Assembly (NCBI RefSeq): GCF_022026155.1
Contig: NZ_CP085041.1
Coordinates: forward strand, 1,272,306 to 1,336,305
Source of the DNA: Dissulfurimicrobium hydrothermale
Lineage (GTDB): Bacteria; Desulfobacterota; Dissulfuribacteria; Dissulfuribacterales; Sh68
Length of the DNA stretch: 64,000 bases
Direction of reading: 5' to 3'
Below are positions 54,479 to 64,000 of this stretch, piece by piece; positions within the stretch are counted from its first letter, which is position 1, and each line of letters starts with the position of its first letter. The translations under genes were made by a program, and so were the position numbers. The notes beneath the pieces were generated by a model. It did no database searches. It worked only from the letters and a program-made list of their open reading frames with translations, and was not told the DNA's origin.

Positions 54479-55842
54479 CGAAAAAGGAGCTCCTAGAGCT
54501 CGAGAGCCGCTATTGCTCTTATGGAGATACCGTACACTATTCAAAAGAACCGATCATTTTCAAGAGATGCGAGGGATCGTGGCTCTTTGACATTGAAGAC
54601 AGGCCTTATCTCGACATGCAGATGTGGTATTCGGCCGTGAATTTTGGTTACAGAAACAAGGAGATAGAAGAGGCCCATAACCGCCAGATGGCGACCCTCC
54701 CTCAGGTGGCGTCTCAGTACCTGCACAAAGAAAAGATCATGCTTGCAGCCAGGATCGCCATGGAGACCGAGAAGAGATTCGGAAAGAAGGGTAGGGTGCA
54801 TTTCAATGTAGGTGGGGCCCAGGCCATTGAAGACAGCTTGAAGCTCATTAGAAATTTCAAAGACGGCAAATCCCTTATGTTCGCATTCATGGGCGGCTAT
54901 CATGGCCGCACCCTTGGCGCGACTGAGATAACGAGCAGTTTCAGATACAGAAGGAGATACGGACACTTTGCAAACAGGGCGGCGTTTATCCCATTTCCTT
55001 ACTGTTACCGCTGCTTCTACAAAATGGAGCGTGGAACCTGTGACTATTACTGCATAAAGGAGTTCGAACGTCTCTTTGAGAGTGAATACTACGGCGTGAT
55101 AGACAAAAAAGACAACGAAGTCGAGTATGCGGCGTTTTACATAGAGCCCATTCAGGCGACTGGCGGATATATAGTCCCGCCGCCTGAATATTTCCAGAGA
55201 CTCAGCGAGATATTGAAGAGGTACGGGATACTCCTTGTGGATGACGAGATCCAGATGGGGTTTTACCGCACAGGAAAACTCTGGGCCATAGAGCACTTTA
55301 ACACCAGACCCGATGTGGTAACATTCGCCAAGAGCCTTACAAACGGCCTCAATCCGCTCTCAGGCCTGTGGGCAAGGGAAGAACTTATCAATCCTGAGAT
55401 ATTTCCCCCAGGTTCAACACACTCGACCTTTTCAAGCAATCCCCTTGGCGCCGCTGCTGGTCTCGCTGTTATGGACTATATAAGCCGCAACAATATGGAG
55501 GGGCTTGTCGCCGAAAAAGGCGCATATCTTTTATCCAGGCTTAAAGATCTCCAAAAAAAGCACGCCGTAATCGGAGATGTCGACGGACTGGGTCTTGCTA
55601 TCAGGGTTGAGCTTACCGAAACAGACGGCATTACGCCAAACAGGGTCCTTACCGACGCTATATTCCAGGAGGGCATGAAGGGTGACATAGTACTTAATGG
55701 AAAGAGATACGGCCTTGTACTTGATGTGGGTGGATATTACAAAAACACCTTTACTCTTGCACCGGCCCTTACCATCAGCTATGAAGAGATGGACCTCTTT
55801 ATTGAGCTCTTTGGGTGTCTGCTTAAGCGATGCGGCGCATAA
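54463..55842 (+). CDS. Class III PLP-dependent aminotransferase
   Basis: A 459-residue fold-type I aminotransferase. The PLP lysine is K290 in TFAKSLTNG, the PLP-binding Asp is in LLVDDEIQMGF, and NVGGAQAIEDSLKL and GGYHGRTLGA are cofactor-site segments. C181, C184, C193 and C197 form a Cx2C..Cx3C cluster that could hold a metal, as in several bacterial and archaeal relatives. Class III members usually act on the omega amino group of substrates; here the next genes are ACP and KAS II, which suggests an ACP-linked substrate. Confidence 0.88.
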   Translation: MQYNITKKELLELESRYCSYGDTVHYSKEPIIFKRCEGSWLFDIEDRPYLDMQMWYSAVNFGYRNKEIEEAHNRQMATLPQVASQYLHKEKIMLAARIAMETEKRFGKKGRVHFNVGGAQAIEDSLKLIRNFKDGKSLMFAFMGGYHGRTLGATEITSSFRYRRRYGHFANRAAFIPFPYCYRCFYKMERGTCDYYCIKEFERLFESEYYGVIDKKDNEVEYAAFYIEPIQATGGYIVPPPEYFQRLSEILKRYGILLVDDEIQMGFYRTGKLWAIEHFNTRPDVVTFAKSLTNGLNPLSGLWAREELINPEIFPPGSTHSTFSSNPLGAAAGLAVMDYISRNNMEGLVAEKGAYLLSRLKDLQKKHAVIGDVDGLGLAIRVELTETDGITPNRVLTDAIFQEGMKGDIVLNGKRYGLVLDVGGYYKNTFTLAPALTISYEEMDLFIELFGCLLKRCGA

Positions 55843-55897
55843 GGGCCATACCTGTTATTCTCAACAGGAATTTACTTAAGGAAAGAATTCAAACGAG

Positions 55898-56146
55898 ATG
55901 CAGACATTAGAAAGGATTAAAAAGGTATTTCTCGAAAACTTTGATTTTAAGGAAGATGCGTTAAGACCAGAGATGACCATCGACAGCTTGGGGCTTGACT
56001 CCCTCGACAAGGTTGATTTCCTCTTCGCCCTTGAGAATGAATTTGACATCGACATCCCTGACGGGCAGGTCAAGCTCAATTCCATCCAAGACGTAGTTGA
56101 TACAGTGGAAAGACTTGTTAAAGAACAGCACAGCGAGACGCATTGA
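55898..56146 (+). CDS. Acyl carrier protein
   Basis: An 82-residue ACP with the phosphopantetheine serine S35 in LGLDSLDKVDF. Acidic helix II (FLFALENEFDIDIPD) is conserved. It is not the housekeeping type by context: there are no fabD or fabG genes here. It is followed one base after its stop by a KAS II gene, so it is a dedicated carrier for this cluster. Confidence 0.92.
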   Translation: MQTLERIKKVFLENFDFKEDALRPEMTIDSLGLDSLDKVDFLFALENEFDIDIPDGQVKLNSIQDVVDTVERLVKEQHSETH

Positions 56147-56147
56147 C

Positions 56148-57389
56148 ATGGCTGCAACAATGAGACGGGTCGCAATCACCGGAATGGGGGTCATCTCTCC
56201 TGTGGGGAATACTAAAGAAGAGTTCTTTAACAACCTTCTTGAAGGAAAATCAGGTATCAAAAGACTGTCCGCGCCTTTCGCCGACCTCCTCACCACGAAA
56301 ATCGCCGCTGAAGTCGATTTCAGTCCTGGGGAGTATTTCACTAAAAAAGACGCCAGGACACTGGACAGAGTAAGCCAGTTTGCGCTTGTCGCCGCGTCGC
56401 AGGCCTGGGAAGACGCAGGGCTTGAGCTTGACGAGGAAGAAAAAAAACGCGCCGGCGTATATATCGGGACGGGGATGGGGGGCGCCCGCACCATCGAAGA
56501 TACGTATATGCAGGTTTATAAAAACCAGGTAAAGAGGGTGAGCCCTCTTACGGTAGTCATGATAATGAACAATGCACCGGCCTCTCACTTGTCCATACAG
56601 TATGGATTCAGGGGCCCCTGCCTTACATTCTCTACCGCCTGCTCTTCATCGGCGGTTGCTATCGGCGAGGCCTTTCGGCAGATCAAGGATGGGTACGCCG
56701 ATGTCATGCTCGCCGGCGGTGCGGAATCTCTTCTCGGGTTAGTCATCATCATGAGTTGGCAGTCGATCGGCACCCTGGCGCGCGAGGCGGATGACCCCTC
56801 GACATCGTGCCGGCCTTTTTCCCTGGACAGGACGGGATTTGTCCTTGGCGAAGGTGCGGCCATTTTCGTACTGGAGAAGATGGACAGGGCAAAGGCGCGA
56901 GGCGCCCGCATCTACGGTGAACTCGTGGGCTATGGATCTACGGCGGATGCGACCCATATCGCAAGACCCTCCCTCGAAGGTCAGGCCCGGGCCATCTCTC
57001 TCGCTCTTGCAGAGGCGCGGCTGGGCCCGGGCGACATCGACTATATCAATGCCCATGGAACGGCCACGGTGCTCAACGATATTGTCGAGACCCAGGCGAT
57101 CAAAAAGGTGTTCGGTCAACGCGCCTATGAAATTCCAATCAGTTCCACCAAATCAATGCACGGGCACCTCCTCGGCGCAACCGGCGCTGTGGAGCTTGTT
57201 GCTTCCGTCCTCGCCATGACGTACCAGGCAGTCCCGCCCACAGCAACCCTCATGGCGCCGGACCCAGAATGCGACCTTGACTATGTGCCTGGGAAGGGCA
57301 GGACAGGACAGAATATAAGGACAGTGATGTCCAACTCCTTTTCCTTCGGCGGCACGAACGCGGTGCTTATCGTGAGGAAATATGAGTGA
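56148..57389 (+). CDS. Beta-ketoacyl-ACP synthase II-like enzyme, divergent
   Basis: A 413-residue condensing enzyme with the triad C165 (FSTACSSSAVA), H303 (NAHGTATVLND) and H340 (KSMHGHLLGATGA), and the C-terminal NSFSFGGTNAVL. It condenses malonyl-ACP with an acyl chain. Several sites differ from housekeeping FabF: GAESLLGLVIIMSWQSIG in place of the usual AEA..TP segment, and SFSF in place of SFGF, so a special chain may be its substrate. The ATG at 56148 follows the ACP stop by one base. Confidence 0.88.
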   Translation: MAATMRRVAITGMGVISPVGNTKEEFFNNLLEGKSGIKRLSAPFADLLTTKIAAEVDFSPGEYFTKKDARTLDRVSQFALVAASQAWEDAGLELDEEEKKRAGVYIGTGMGGARTIEDTYMQVYKNQVKRVSPLTVVMIMNNAPASHLSIQYGFRGPCLTFSTACSSSAVAIGEAFRQIKDGYADVMLAGGAESLLGLVIIMSWQSIGTLAREADDPSTSCRPFSLDRTGFVLGEGAAIFVLEKMDRAKARGARIYGELVGYGSTADATHIARPSLEGQARAISLALAEARLGPGDIDYINAHGTATVLNDIVETQAIKKVFGQRAYEIPISSTKSMHGHLLGATGAVELVASVLAMTYQAVPPTATLMAPDPECDLDYVPGKGRTGQNIRTVMSNSFSFGGTNAVLIVRKYE

Positions 57390-58248
57390 CCATAAAATAG
57401 AAATAGATATGAAGGGCGGAGACGACGCCGTTCTTTTGATTCACGGATTGACCGGCAGCCCTTTTGAGATGAAATACCTGGCCCGCAGGCTTAACAGGGC
57501 AGGCTTCACAGTTAAGGGACCATGTCTGGCAGGCCATGGGAAGACGCTTTCAGATCTGAAAAAAAGCCGGTGGCAGGACTGGTACCGAACTGTCGCTGAC
57601 GAATTCCGTGAATTAAAAGAACAGTATGCAACGGTTTCCGTGGCAGGGCTGTGCATGGGGGCGCTGTTGGCGTTGTTCCTGTCAGCGGAGTTTAAAAGGG
57701 AGGTAGCAGCAATCGCCCTCCTCTCGACGACGTTGTTCTATGACGGCTGGGGGCTGCCATGGTACAAATTTCTTCTGCCCTTGGCCTATTATACTCCAGC
57801 CGGATATATTTATTCATTTGAGGAACGCGAACCATACGGGATCAAGAACAAGGCCCTTCGTGTCCGGATAGTGGAACTCATGAAAGACAGCTCGATAGCC
57901 CATTCAAGCGTTCCGGGCGTGAGTATGCGTGAATTGTTCAAGCTGATCAACACGACAAAAAAACTTATCCCTCAAGTAAAGACACCCACCCTTATCCTTC
58001 ACTCTCAGGAGGATGACCTGGCCAGTAAAAAGAACGCGCTGTATGTGCAGAAGAATATCGGCGCCCGTGATGTCCGCATGGTCCTTCTCGATGACTGCTA
58101 TCATATGTTGCCCATTGATAACCAACGGGACGTAGTGGCAGATGAGATTATCACTTTTTTCAAGGATCGCACGGCGTTGAGGAGAAAATCATTTAGAGAC
58201 ACCCGAATAATTTCAACTAAAAACCTGGCATCTTCTAATTTAAGGTAG
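57382..58248 (+). CDS. Alpha/beta hydrolase with a cysteine nucleophile
   Basis: A 288-residue alpha/beta hydrolase close to carboxylesterases and monoglyceride lipases (LLIHGLTGSPFEM near 18-30). The nucleophile elbow is GLCMG with Cys91 where these families have Ser. The Asp in HSQEDDLAS (211/212) and H241 in DDCYHML complete the triad. Cys nucleophiles occur in PHA synthase and dienelactone hydrolase. Acyl transfer or thioester hydrolysis on ACP is therefore plausible. It overlaps the KAS II gene by 8 bases. No signal peptide is seen. Confidence 0.83.
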   Translation: MSDHKIEIDMKGGDDAVLLIHGLTGSPFEMKYLARRLNRAGFTVKGPCLAGHGKTLSDLKKSRWQDWYRTVADEFRELKEQYATVSVAGLCMGALLALFLSAEFKREVAAIALLSTTLFYDGWGLPWYKFLLPLAYYTPAGYIYSFEEREPYGIKNKALRVRIVELMKDSSIAHSSVPGVSMRELFKLINTTKKLIPQVKTPTLILHSQEDDLASKKNALYVQKNIGARDVRMVLLDDCYHMLPIDNQRDVVADEIITFFKDRTALRRKSFRDTRIISTKNLASSNLR

Positions 58249-58275
58249 TTACAAATTTTATAGATATAATTTCTA

Positions 58276-59925
58276 ATGAGCAATTTGCGATCAATAAAAT
58301 TTTTATTACCTCTTATCGTTGCAATCACCCTGTTCGTTTCCTTTTTCAGGCTTGGCGCAACAACGCTTTTTGATGTAGATGAAGCGGTCTTTGCAGAGGC
58401 CACAAAGGAGATGATCAAGACCGGTGACTTCATAACTCCTACCTATAATGGAGTGAATCGATACGATAAACCGATTCTTTTCTATTGGATGATGGCAGCG
58501 TCTTATAAGACATTTGGTATAAACGAATTTGCTGCTCGATTTCCATCTGCCTTAGCAGGTACGCTGTTGGTATTATCTATTTTTTTCTTCGTCAGACGTT
58601 TTATTGGCGAAAAATATGCCGTTTACTCAACCATATCTTTTGTTTTATCTATTTATTTTTTTGTTTATTCTCATGCAGCAGTTACAGATATGTTGCTTAC
58701 ACTATTTATAACAGTTTCCATATTTTCTTTTTATATCTTCAATGCCGATGATTTCAGCGATGGTTCTCATATCTCTCCTTATGTGAGAGCTATGTTCAGT
58801 TATGGATTTTATTTATTTTCAGCCCTTGCATTCCTTACCAAAGGATTGATAGGGATAGTTTTCCCTTTTGGTATTGCCATTATCTATCTGGCAATTACAA
58901 AAGGCCCAAAGGAAATCAAAAGGGTGTTCAATATTAAAGGTATTGTTCTATTCCTAATTGTTTCAGGGCCATGGTATGGCGCCCAATTGGCCATCAACGG
59001 CATGGAATTTGTAGATCAGTTTTTTATAAAACATCACTTCGCCAGATATCTGGATGTTATATCGGGTCATAGGGGACCTTTTTATTATTTTATTCCTGTG
59101 TTGTTACTTGGGTTTTTCCCATGGATTGTCTTCTTCCCGTCGGGCATCAGGGCAGTGATCAAAGACAGTAATCTAACTCTTCTAATAAGAAATATTTTTA
59201 ATGATAAAAAAAGAAAGCCCGTCGACCATAGAGCGTCAATTGGTCTACTTGCCTTCATATGGTTTGCTGTTATATTTTTGTTTTTTTCATTTTCTACGAC
59301 GAAACTTCCGAATTATATCCTCCCGTCTATACCGGCAGTGGCGATACTCATTTCAATAGGTTTGTCAGAACATGATAAATGGGAGGAGTACAGTTACGTA
59401 GTCTTAGGCGTTTTTTCATTTATTGTTGGTATGATTATCTTCTTCTTCAGTAAGAAGTATCTTTTTAAGATAGGCGTTTATGATGATACTACATGGACAT
59501 TAGGAATTAGTTTTCTAATGTTTGGAATGATAATCGTAAGTTTATATAGGCTGTTTTTAAAAAAAACAGTCTTTTTCTATTTATGTACATTGATGACTAT
59601 CTTTTTAATTGTTTTCTCTATCAATGCATTGCCTATTATAAATGAATATCTTCAGGGTACGCTCTATAGATATAGTTTATATATTAAAAAAAATCTGCCT
59701 GCTAATGAAAAAATAATTGTATATGATTTGAATAAACCCAGTATTATTTTTTATTCCGATCATAAAATATTAAGCATAAGAAATAAAGAAGATATGATAC
59801 GTGCTCTTGAAAAGAATGCGCATGCAGTTGTAATCGCAAAGGCAAAAAATATATCAAATCTTACGCAGCTTGGTCTGAACGTATTGAAAAATGAGGGCGA
59901 TTATGCAATTCTTGAAAGAAAATAA
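58276..59925 (+). CDS. ArnT/PMT-like glycosyltransferase (GT39/GT83)
   Basis: A 549-residue membrane protein with about 12 helices. The N-terminal periplasmic loop has DVDEAVFAEATKEM and the acidic/aromatic pattern of ArnT-type enzymes, which move a sugar from a polyprenyl phosphate to lipid A or protein. The DNA is distinctly AT-rich compared with flanking genes. The start follows the hydrolase by 27 bases without a strong ribosome site. The target is unknown. Confidence 0.85.
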   Translation: MSNLRSIKFLLPLIVAITLFVSFFRLGATTLFDVDEAVFAEATKEMIKTGDFITPTYNGVNRYDKPILFYWMMAASYKTFGINEFAARFPSALAGTLLVLSIFFFVRRFIGEKYAVYSTISFVLSIYFFVYSHAAVTDMLLTLFITVSIFSFYIFNADDFSDGSHISPYVRAMFSYGFYLFSALAFLTKGLIGIVFPFGIAIIYLAITKGPKEIKRVFNIKGIVLFLIVSGPWYGAQLAINGMEFVDQFFIKHHFARYLDVISGHRGPFYYFIPVLLLGFFPWIVFFPSGIRAVIKDSNLTLLIRNIFNDKKRKPVDHRASIGLLAFIWFAVIFLFFSFSTTKLPNYILPSIPAVAILISIGLSEHDKWEEYSYVVLGVFSFIVGMIIFFFSKKYLFKIGVYDDTTWTLGISFLMFGMIIVSLYRLFLKKTVFFYLCTLMTIFLIVFSINALPIINEYLQGTLYRYSLYIKKNLPANEKIIVYDLNKPSIIFYSDHKILSIRNKEDMIRALEKNAHAVVIAKAKNISNLTQLGLNVLKNEGDYAILERK

Positions 59926-60565
59926 AATTTTATTCATTCTATTGCTATTGATTTTGCCGCTGTTTTTATTTCATTTTGATAAATTGACAATTGAATCAGT
60001 AAGAAATTTACATGAGAATGATTTAGTTATTTCACGATTGCTTGAGTTAATCGATCCTGTAGTAAATTTTATTGGTTATGGTTTAACGTTGATACTTAGT
60101 GGATTGCTGCTTTATATCGTCGGAAAATTTATCGATAAGAAGCTGTATGAATGCGGAAAGGTCTTGTTTATAAGTTTGATATCTGCCGGTATAGTCGTTC
60201 AAATCATCAAGCACATTATAGGGAGGGCGAGACCAAGATTGACTGATAATCTTGTGTTAATAGGTCCCTCAATTAAAAGCGGATACGATTCATTTCCATC
60301 AGGTCATACTACCCTGGCGTTTTGTTTTGCCTATATACTCTCGAGATATTATCCTCGATATAGGAGTCTATTTTATGGCTTTGCTGTTCTTATAGGTTTT
60401 GAGAGGATTGAAGATACAGCACATTTCCCATCCGATGTGTTGGTGGGGATGGTTGTAGGGATGTTGGTCGGAAAGGCTGTAAGTGCCTTTATTTTGAAAT
60501 CGTCCACACCCCTGCACCTCCATCCTGGATCAGAAGGGCATATTGGGCGTCAAGGCCCATTTTAG
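59903..60565 (+). CDS. PAP2-family membrane phosphatase
   Basis: A 220-residue membrane phosphatase with the three PAP2 motifs KHIIGRARPRL, FPSGHTTLA and ERIEDTAHFPSDV. Such enzymes dephosphorylate undecaprenyl pyrophosphate or lipid A-like phosphates. The ATG at 59903 has GAGGG upstream; it overlaps the GT39 gene by 23 bases. The last 26 residues (from about 60489) run into the antisense 3' end of the next gene, and base composition changes there, suggesting a recombination joint. Confidence 0.83.
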   Translation: MQFLKENKILFILLLLILPLFLFHFDKLTIESVRNLHENDLVISRLLELIDPVVNFIGYGLTLILSGLLLYIVGKFIDKKLYECGKVLFISLISAGIVVQIIKHIIGRARPRLTDNLVLIGPSIKSGYDSFPSGHTTLAFCFAYILSRYYPRYRSLFYGFAVLIGFERIEDTAHFPSDVLVGMVVGMLVGKAVSAFILKSSTPLHLHPGSEGHIGRQGPF

Positions 60566-62213
60566 GAAGTATGACGATGCGGTAATTTCCAAGCAAGGCT
60601 ATCAATAGGCAGGGAGGTTCGATAGTTAAATCATTTATGCTGTCTTTGTCCATTATGACAACACCATTGTTTGATAGAAGGGCAGAGCAGAGCTCCCATG
60701 GTCTGTCTATCTCGTATGTAGTTTTGTTCATATAAAAAGGTATGGCGCCCCTTAATGTGTCGCCAGGCTTATATAGATAGATCGTTTTGTCTTCTAGAAA
60801 TGGCTTGATCATATTGGCAAGGCACATGTAGCATTTGTTTTTGAGGTGCGGTCTTGTATGGAGAATGACTTTGGGGGTGTTGGCTATCACCAGGGCGCCA
60901 ATGGCCATTGAGATCGTCAGGAATGTAAGCCTTGTAAAGTGCTTCTTTGACACAGCTTTGATCATAAACGGTATAACGGCAAGGAAAAAGACGGCCGAGA
61001 TTACTAGATAGGTCTTTACATTTACGTGTAGCCACCCAAGAAAGATCGGCCTTGATGCAGCGAGCAGGATGATCATGAAGAGCCAAGACACGCCCTCCCA
61101 TCTGAGTCTATTGACCCCCTCAAGTCTTTCGTCAAGCCAACCTGCGATCAGGATGGCGGCGGCTCCATAAGAAGGAAGGACATAGCTCACTTCCTTTATT
61201 ACCGGGAACGAGAGGAGGGCTATGGGGAGGATCATCCAGATGATAAGGAAGATGACGGGTTCATGGTTATTTTTCGCAAGTTCGCCCTTGCGTAACCTTT
61301 GTACGTCGCTCCACAATGCAAAGGGCAGGACGACAAGTGCCAGGCCGAACATGTCAGGAAGCCTTTGGATATAGAAATACCACGGCGCCTGGTTTCCGAG
61401 GTCCGTCCAATAAAAATGACATCCAGCCAGTTCAAAATGCCTGTGTATGAATCTCCCGATGATATTGTTTACAAAGTGTTCGTGTAAATAGCAGATCCCA
61501 CCTTCTCTATAATAGAGATAGATCCAGACGGCCATGGGTGCGAGAAAGACAAAGATGAAAGGGGAGGACAATAGCTGTTTCATGGTAGATGTGCGTCTTG
61601 TTGCAAACAGAAAAGCCGCTGTTACGACAGCTGTGTGAAAGACGCCAACTATGCCTTTTGTGAGAAAGGCGCACAGGCTCCCCAGATAAAATATAAAAAG
61701 CGCCAGATTTTTCTTTTTTTCGTCATCTGCCCAGCTCAGCCAGTAAAAAAAGGCCGAGAGGGCCATCACACTGAAGGCCCCTACTCCAATGTCGAGGAGT
61801 ATCCAGTGGCTGTATCTGTAAAACTGCGGCATGGATGCAAGTATCAGGGCTGCAAGTACACCCCTTCGCATCCCTCCCCATTTGAGGCCGAAGAAGAAGA
61901 CCGACGCCAGCATCAGGGCGCCGAGGCCGGCGGATACAGCCCTTGCAACCGGCGGCGTGATGCGGCCTGTCAGCTTGTAGGCTGCGGCGATCATGTCGTA
62001 ATAAAGAGGTGGCTTTTCTAGAAAGGGCAAGCCACACAAGTGCGGGATGACGAAGTTTCCGGTCTCAAGGGCCTCCCTTGCCGACTCGGCCTCTCTTGGC
62101 TCATCAGGCCCCCAGAGATATGGATATGCGACATTTACAGCCATCGCTACAGAAATGGCCAGTAAAAATACATAAAATGCCTTTTTGTCACCTTCTCTGA
62201 GGTGATTGTCCAT
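60489..62213 (-). CDS. ArnT-like glycosyltransferase, second copy (GT39/GT83)
   Basis: A 574-residue membrane protein with about 12 helices. The N-terminal loop has WGPDEPREAESAREALETGNFVIPHLCGLPFLEKPPLYY, the GT39/ArnT signature with its catalytic acids. Its GC content matches the rest of the chromosome, unlike the AT-rich GT39 at 58276. The ATG at 62213 has a weak site (AAAGGG); a GTG at 62222 is an alternative. It lies downstream of pgm on the same strand. Confidence 0.86.
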   Translation of the reverse strand: MDNHLREGDKKAFYVFLLAISVAMAVNVAYPYLWGPDEPREAESAREALETGNFVIPHLCGLPFLEKPPLYYDMIAAAYKLTGRITPPVARAVSAGLGALMLASVFFFGLKWGGMRRGVLAALILASMPQFYRYSHWILLDIGVGAFSVMALSAFFYWLSWADDEKKKNLALFIFYLGSLCAFLTKGIVGVFHTAVVTAAFLFATRRTSTMKQLLSSPFIFVFLAPMAVWIYLYYREGGICYLHEHFVNNIIGRFIHRHFELAGCHFYWTDLGNQAPWYFYIQRLPDMFGLALVVLPFALWSDVQRLRKGELAKNNHEPVIFLIIWMILPIALLSFPVIKEVSYVLPSYGAAAILIAGWLDERLEGVNRLRWEGVSWLFMIILLAASRPIFLGWLHVNVKTYLVISAVFFLAVIPFMIKAVSKKHFTRLTFLTISMAIGALVIANTPKVILHTRPHLKNKCYMCLANMIKPFLEDKTIYLYKPGDTLRGAIPFYMNKTTYEIDRPWELCSALLSNNGVVIMDKDSINDLTIEPPCLLIALLGNYRIVILPKMGLDAQYALLIQDGGAGVWTISK

Positions 62214-62223
62214 ATAACCCACG

Positions 62224-62253
62224 CCCTTTCGATATTTTTCGAAATATCAAGGG
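62224..62253. terminator. Hairpin between pgm and the GT39 gene
   Basis: CCCTT-TC-GATATTT pairs with AAATATC-AAGGG around a TTCG loop, with a 2-base bulge. No T-run follows on either strand, so attenuation or message processing is as likely as termination. Confidence 0.4.
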
Positions 62254-62315
62254 TAAAATTATATCGGCGTAAAATTACTGCTGAATTAAAGTGAAATTAA
62301 AACAGGGTTAAAAAA

Positions 62316-63998
<1,683 letters not shown>

Positions 63999-64000
63999 TT

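Overview
The window reads as chromosomal DNA of an anaerobic Gram-negative bacterium, most likely a member of the Desulfobacterota (former Deltaproteobacteria). The signs are a HisF and LepA of deltaproteobacterial type, a homocitrate-synthase-like enzyme fused to a Cache domain (a family common in sulfate reducers and syntrophs), a type IV pilus secretin operon, TatA, NikR and lipoproteins with lipoboxes. This assignment rests on recognised protein features only. No rRNA, tRNA or CRISPR array was seen.

Layout. 0-7 kb: the start of a UvrD-family helicase-nuclease running off the left edge, a SurA-like chaperone and recO, a BrkB membrane protein, and a large GH17-GT2 beta-glucan synthase. 7.5-11 kb: a terpene-cyclase-fold protein and a copper ATPase. 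11-20 kb: lepA-pilD facing the pilM-N-O-P-(STN/TPR)-secretin operon. 20-27 kb: nikR, gyrA-gpsA-UPF0280, a short inverted-repeat element split by a dead IS481-type insertion sequence, and a metallo-beta-lactamase-fold hydrolase. 27-31.5 kb: a four-gene trehalose operon (DUF5752, TreT-like, otsB, otsA). 31.6-40.6 kb: an IS3 relic and a tight hisS-aspS-(Re-citrate synthase-like/Cache)-radical SAM-FapA/DUF342 operon. 40.6-46 kb: a glycine-zipper lipoprotein, a methyltransferase and two divergent CLC genes. 46-53.4 kb: a purD-purE fusion with a Sua5-family gene, a TtcA-like thiolase, a TPM/LemA pair, hisH-hisF and a NamZ-like muramidase. 53.5-60.6 kb: tatA, a HAD phosphatase, then class III aminotransferase, ACP, divergent KAS II, cysteine-nucleophile hydrolase, GT39 and PAP2 phosphatase, all on one strand. 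60.5-64 kb: a second GT39 protein and phosphoglucomutase.

How genes may work together. Phosphoglucomutase can supply glucose-1-phosphate for the NDP-glucose used by the trehalose operon and the glucan synthase. PilD processes prepilins for the machine built by the pilM-Q operon. The most interesting block is the 53.7-58.2 kb acyl-carrier cluster. Its enzyme set would allow elongation of an ACP-bound chain, transamination of the beta-keto group and transfer by a Cys-nucleophile hydrolase, so it may make an amino-acyl lipid. That is an inference from family content. An AT-rich GT39-PAP2 pair sits directly downstream and looks imported.

Mobile DNA is limited but informative. A 159-bp element with about 22-bp inverted ends lies at 13635. 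A second copy at 25345 was split by an IS481-type element that left a 7-bp target duplication. Removing the insertion restores a gap-free alignment of the two copies.
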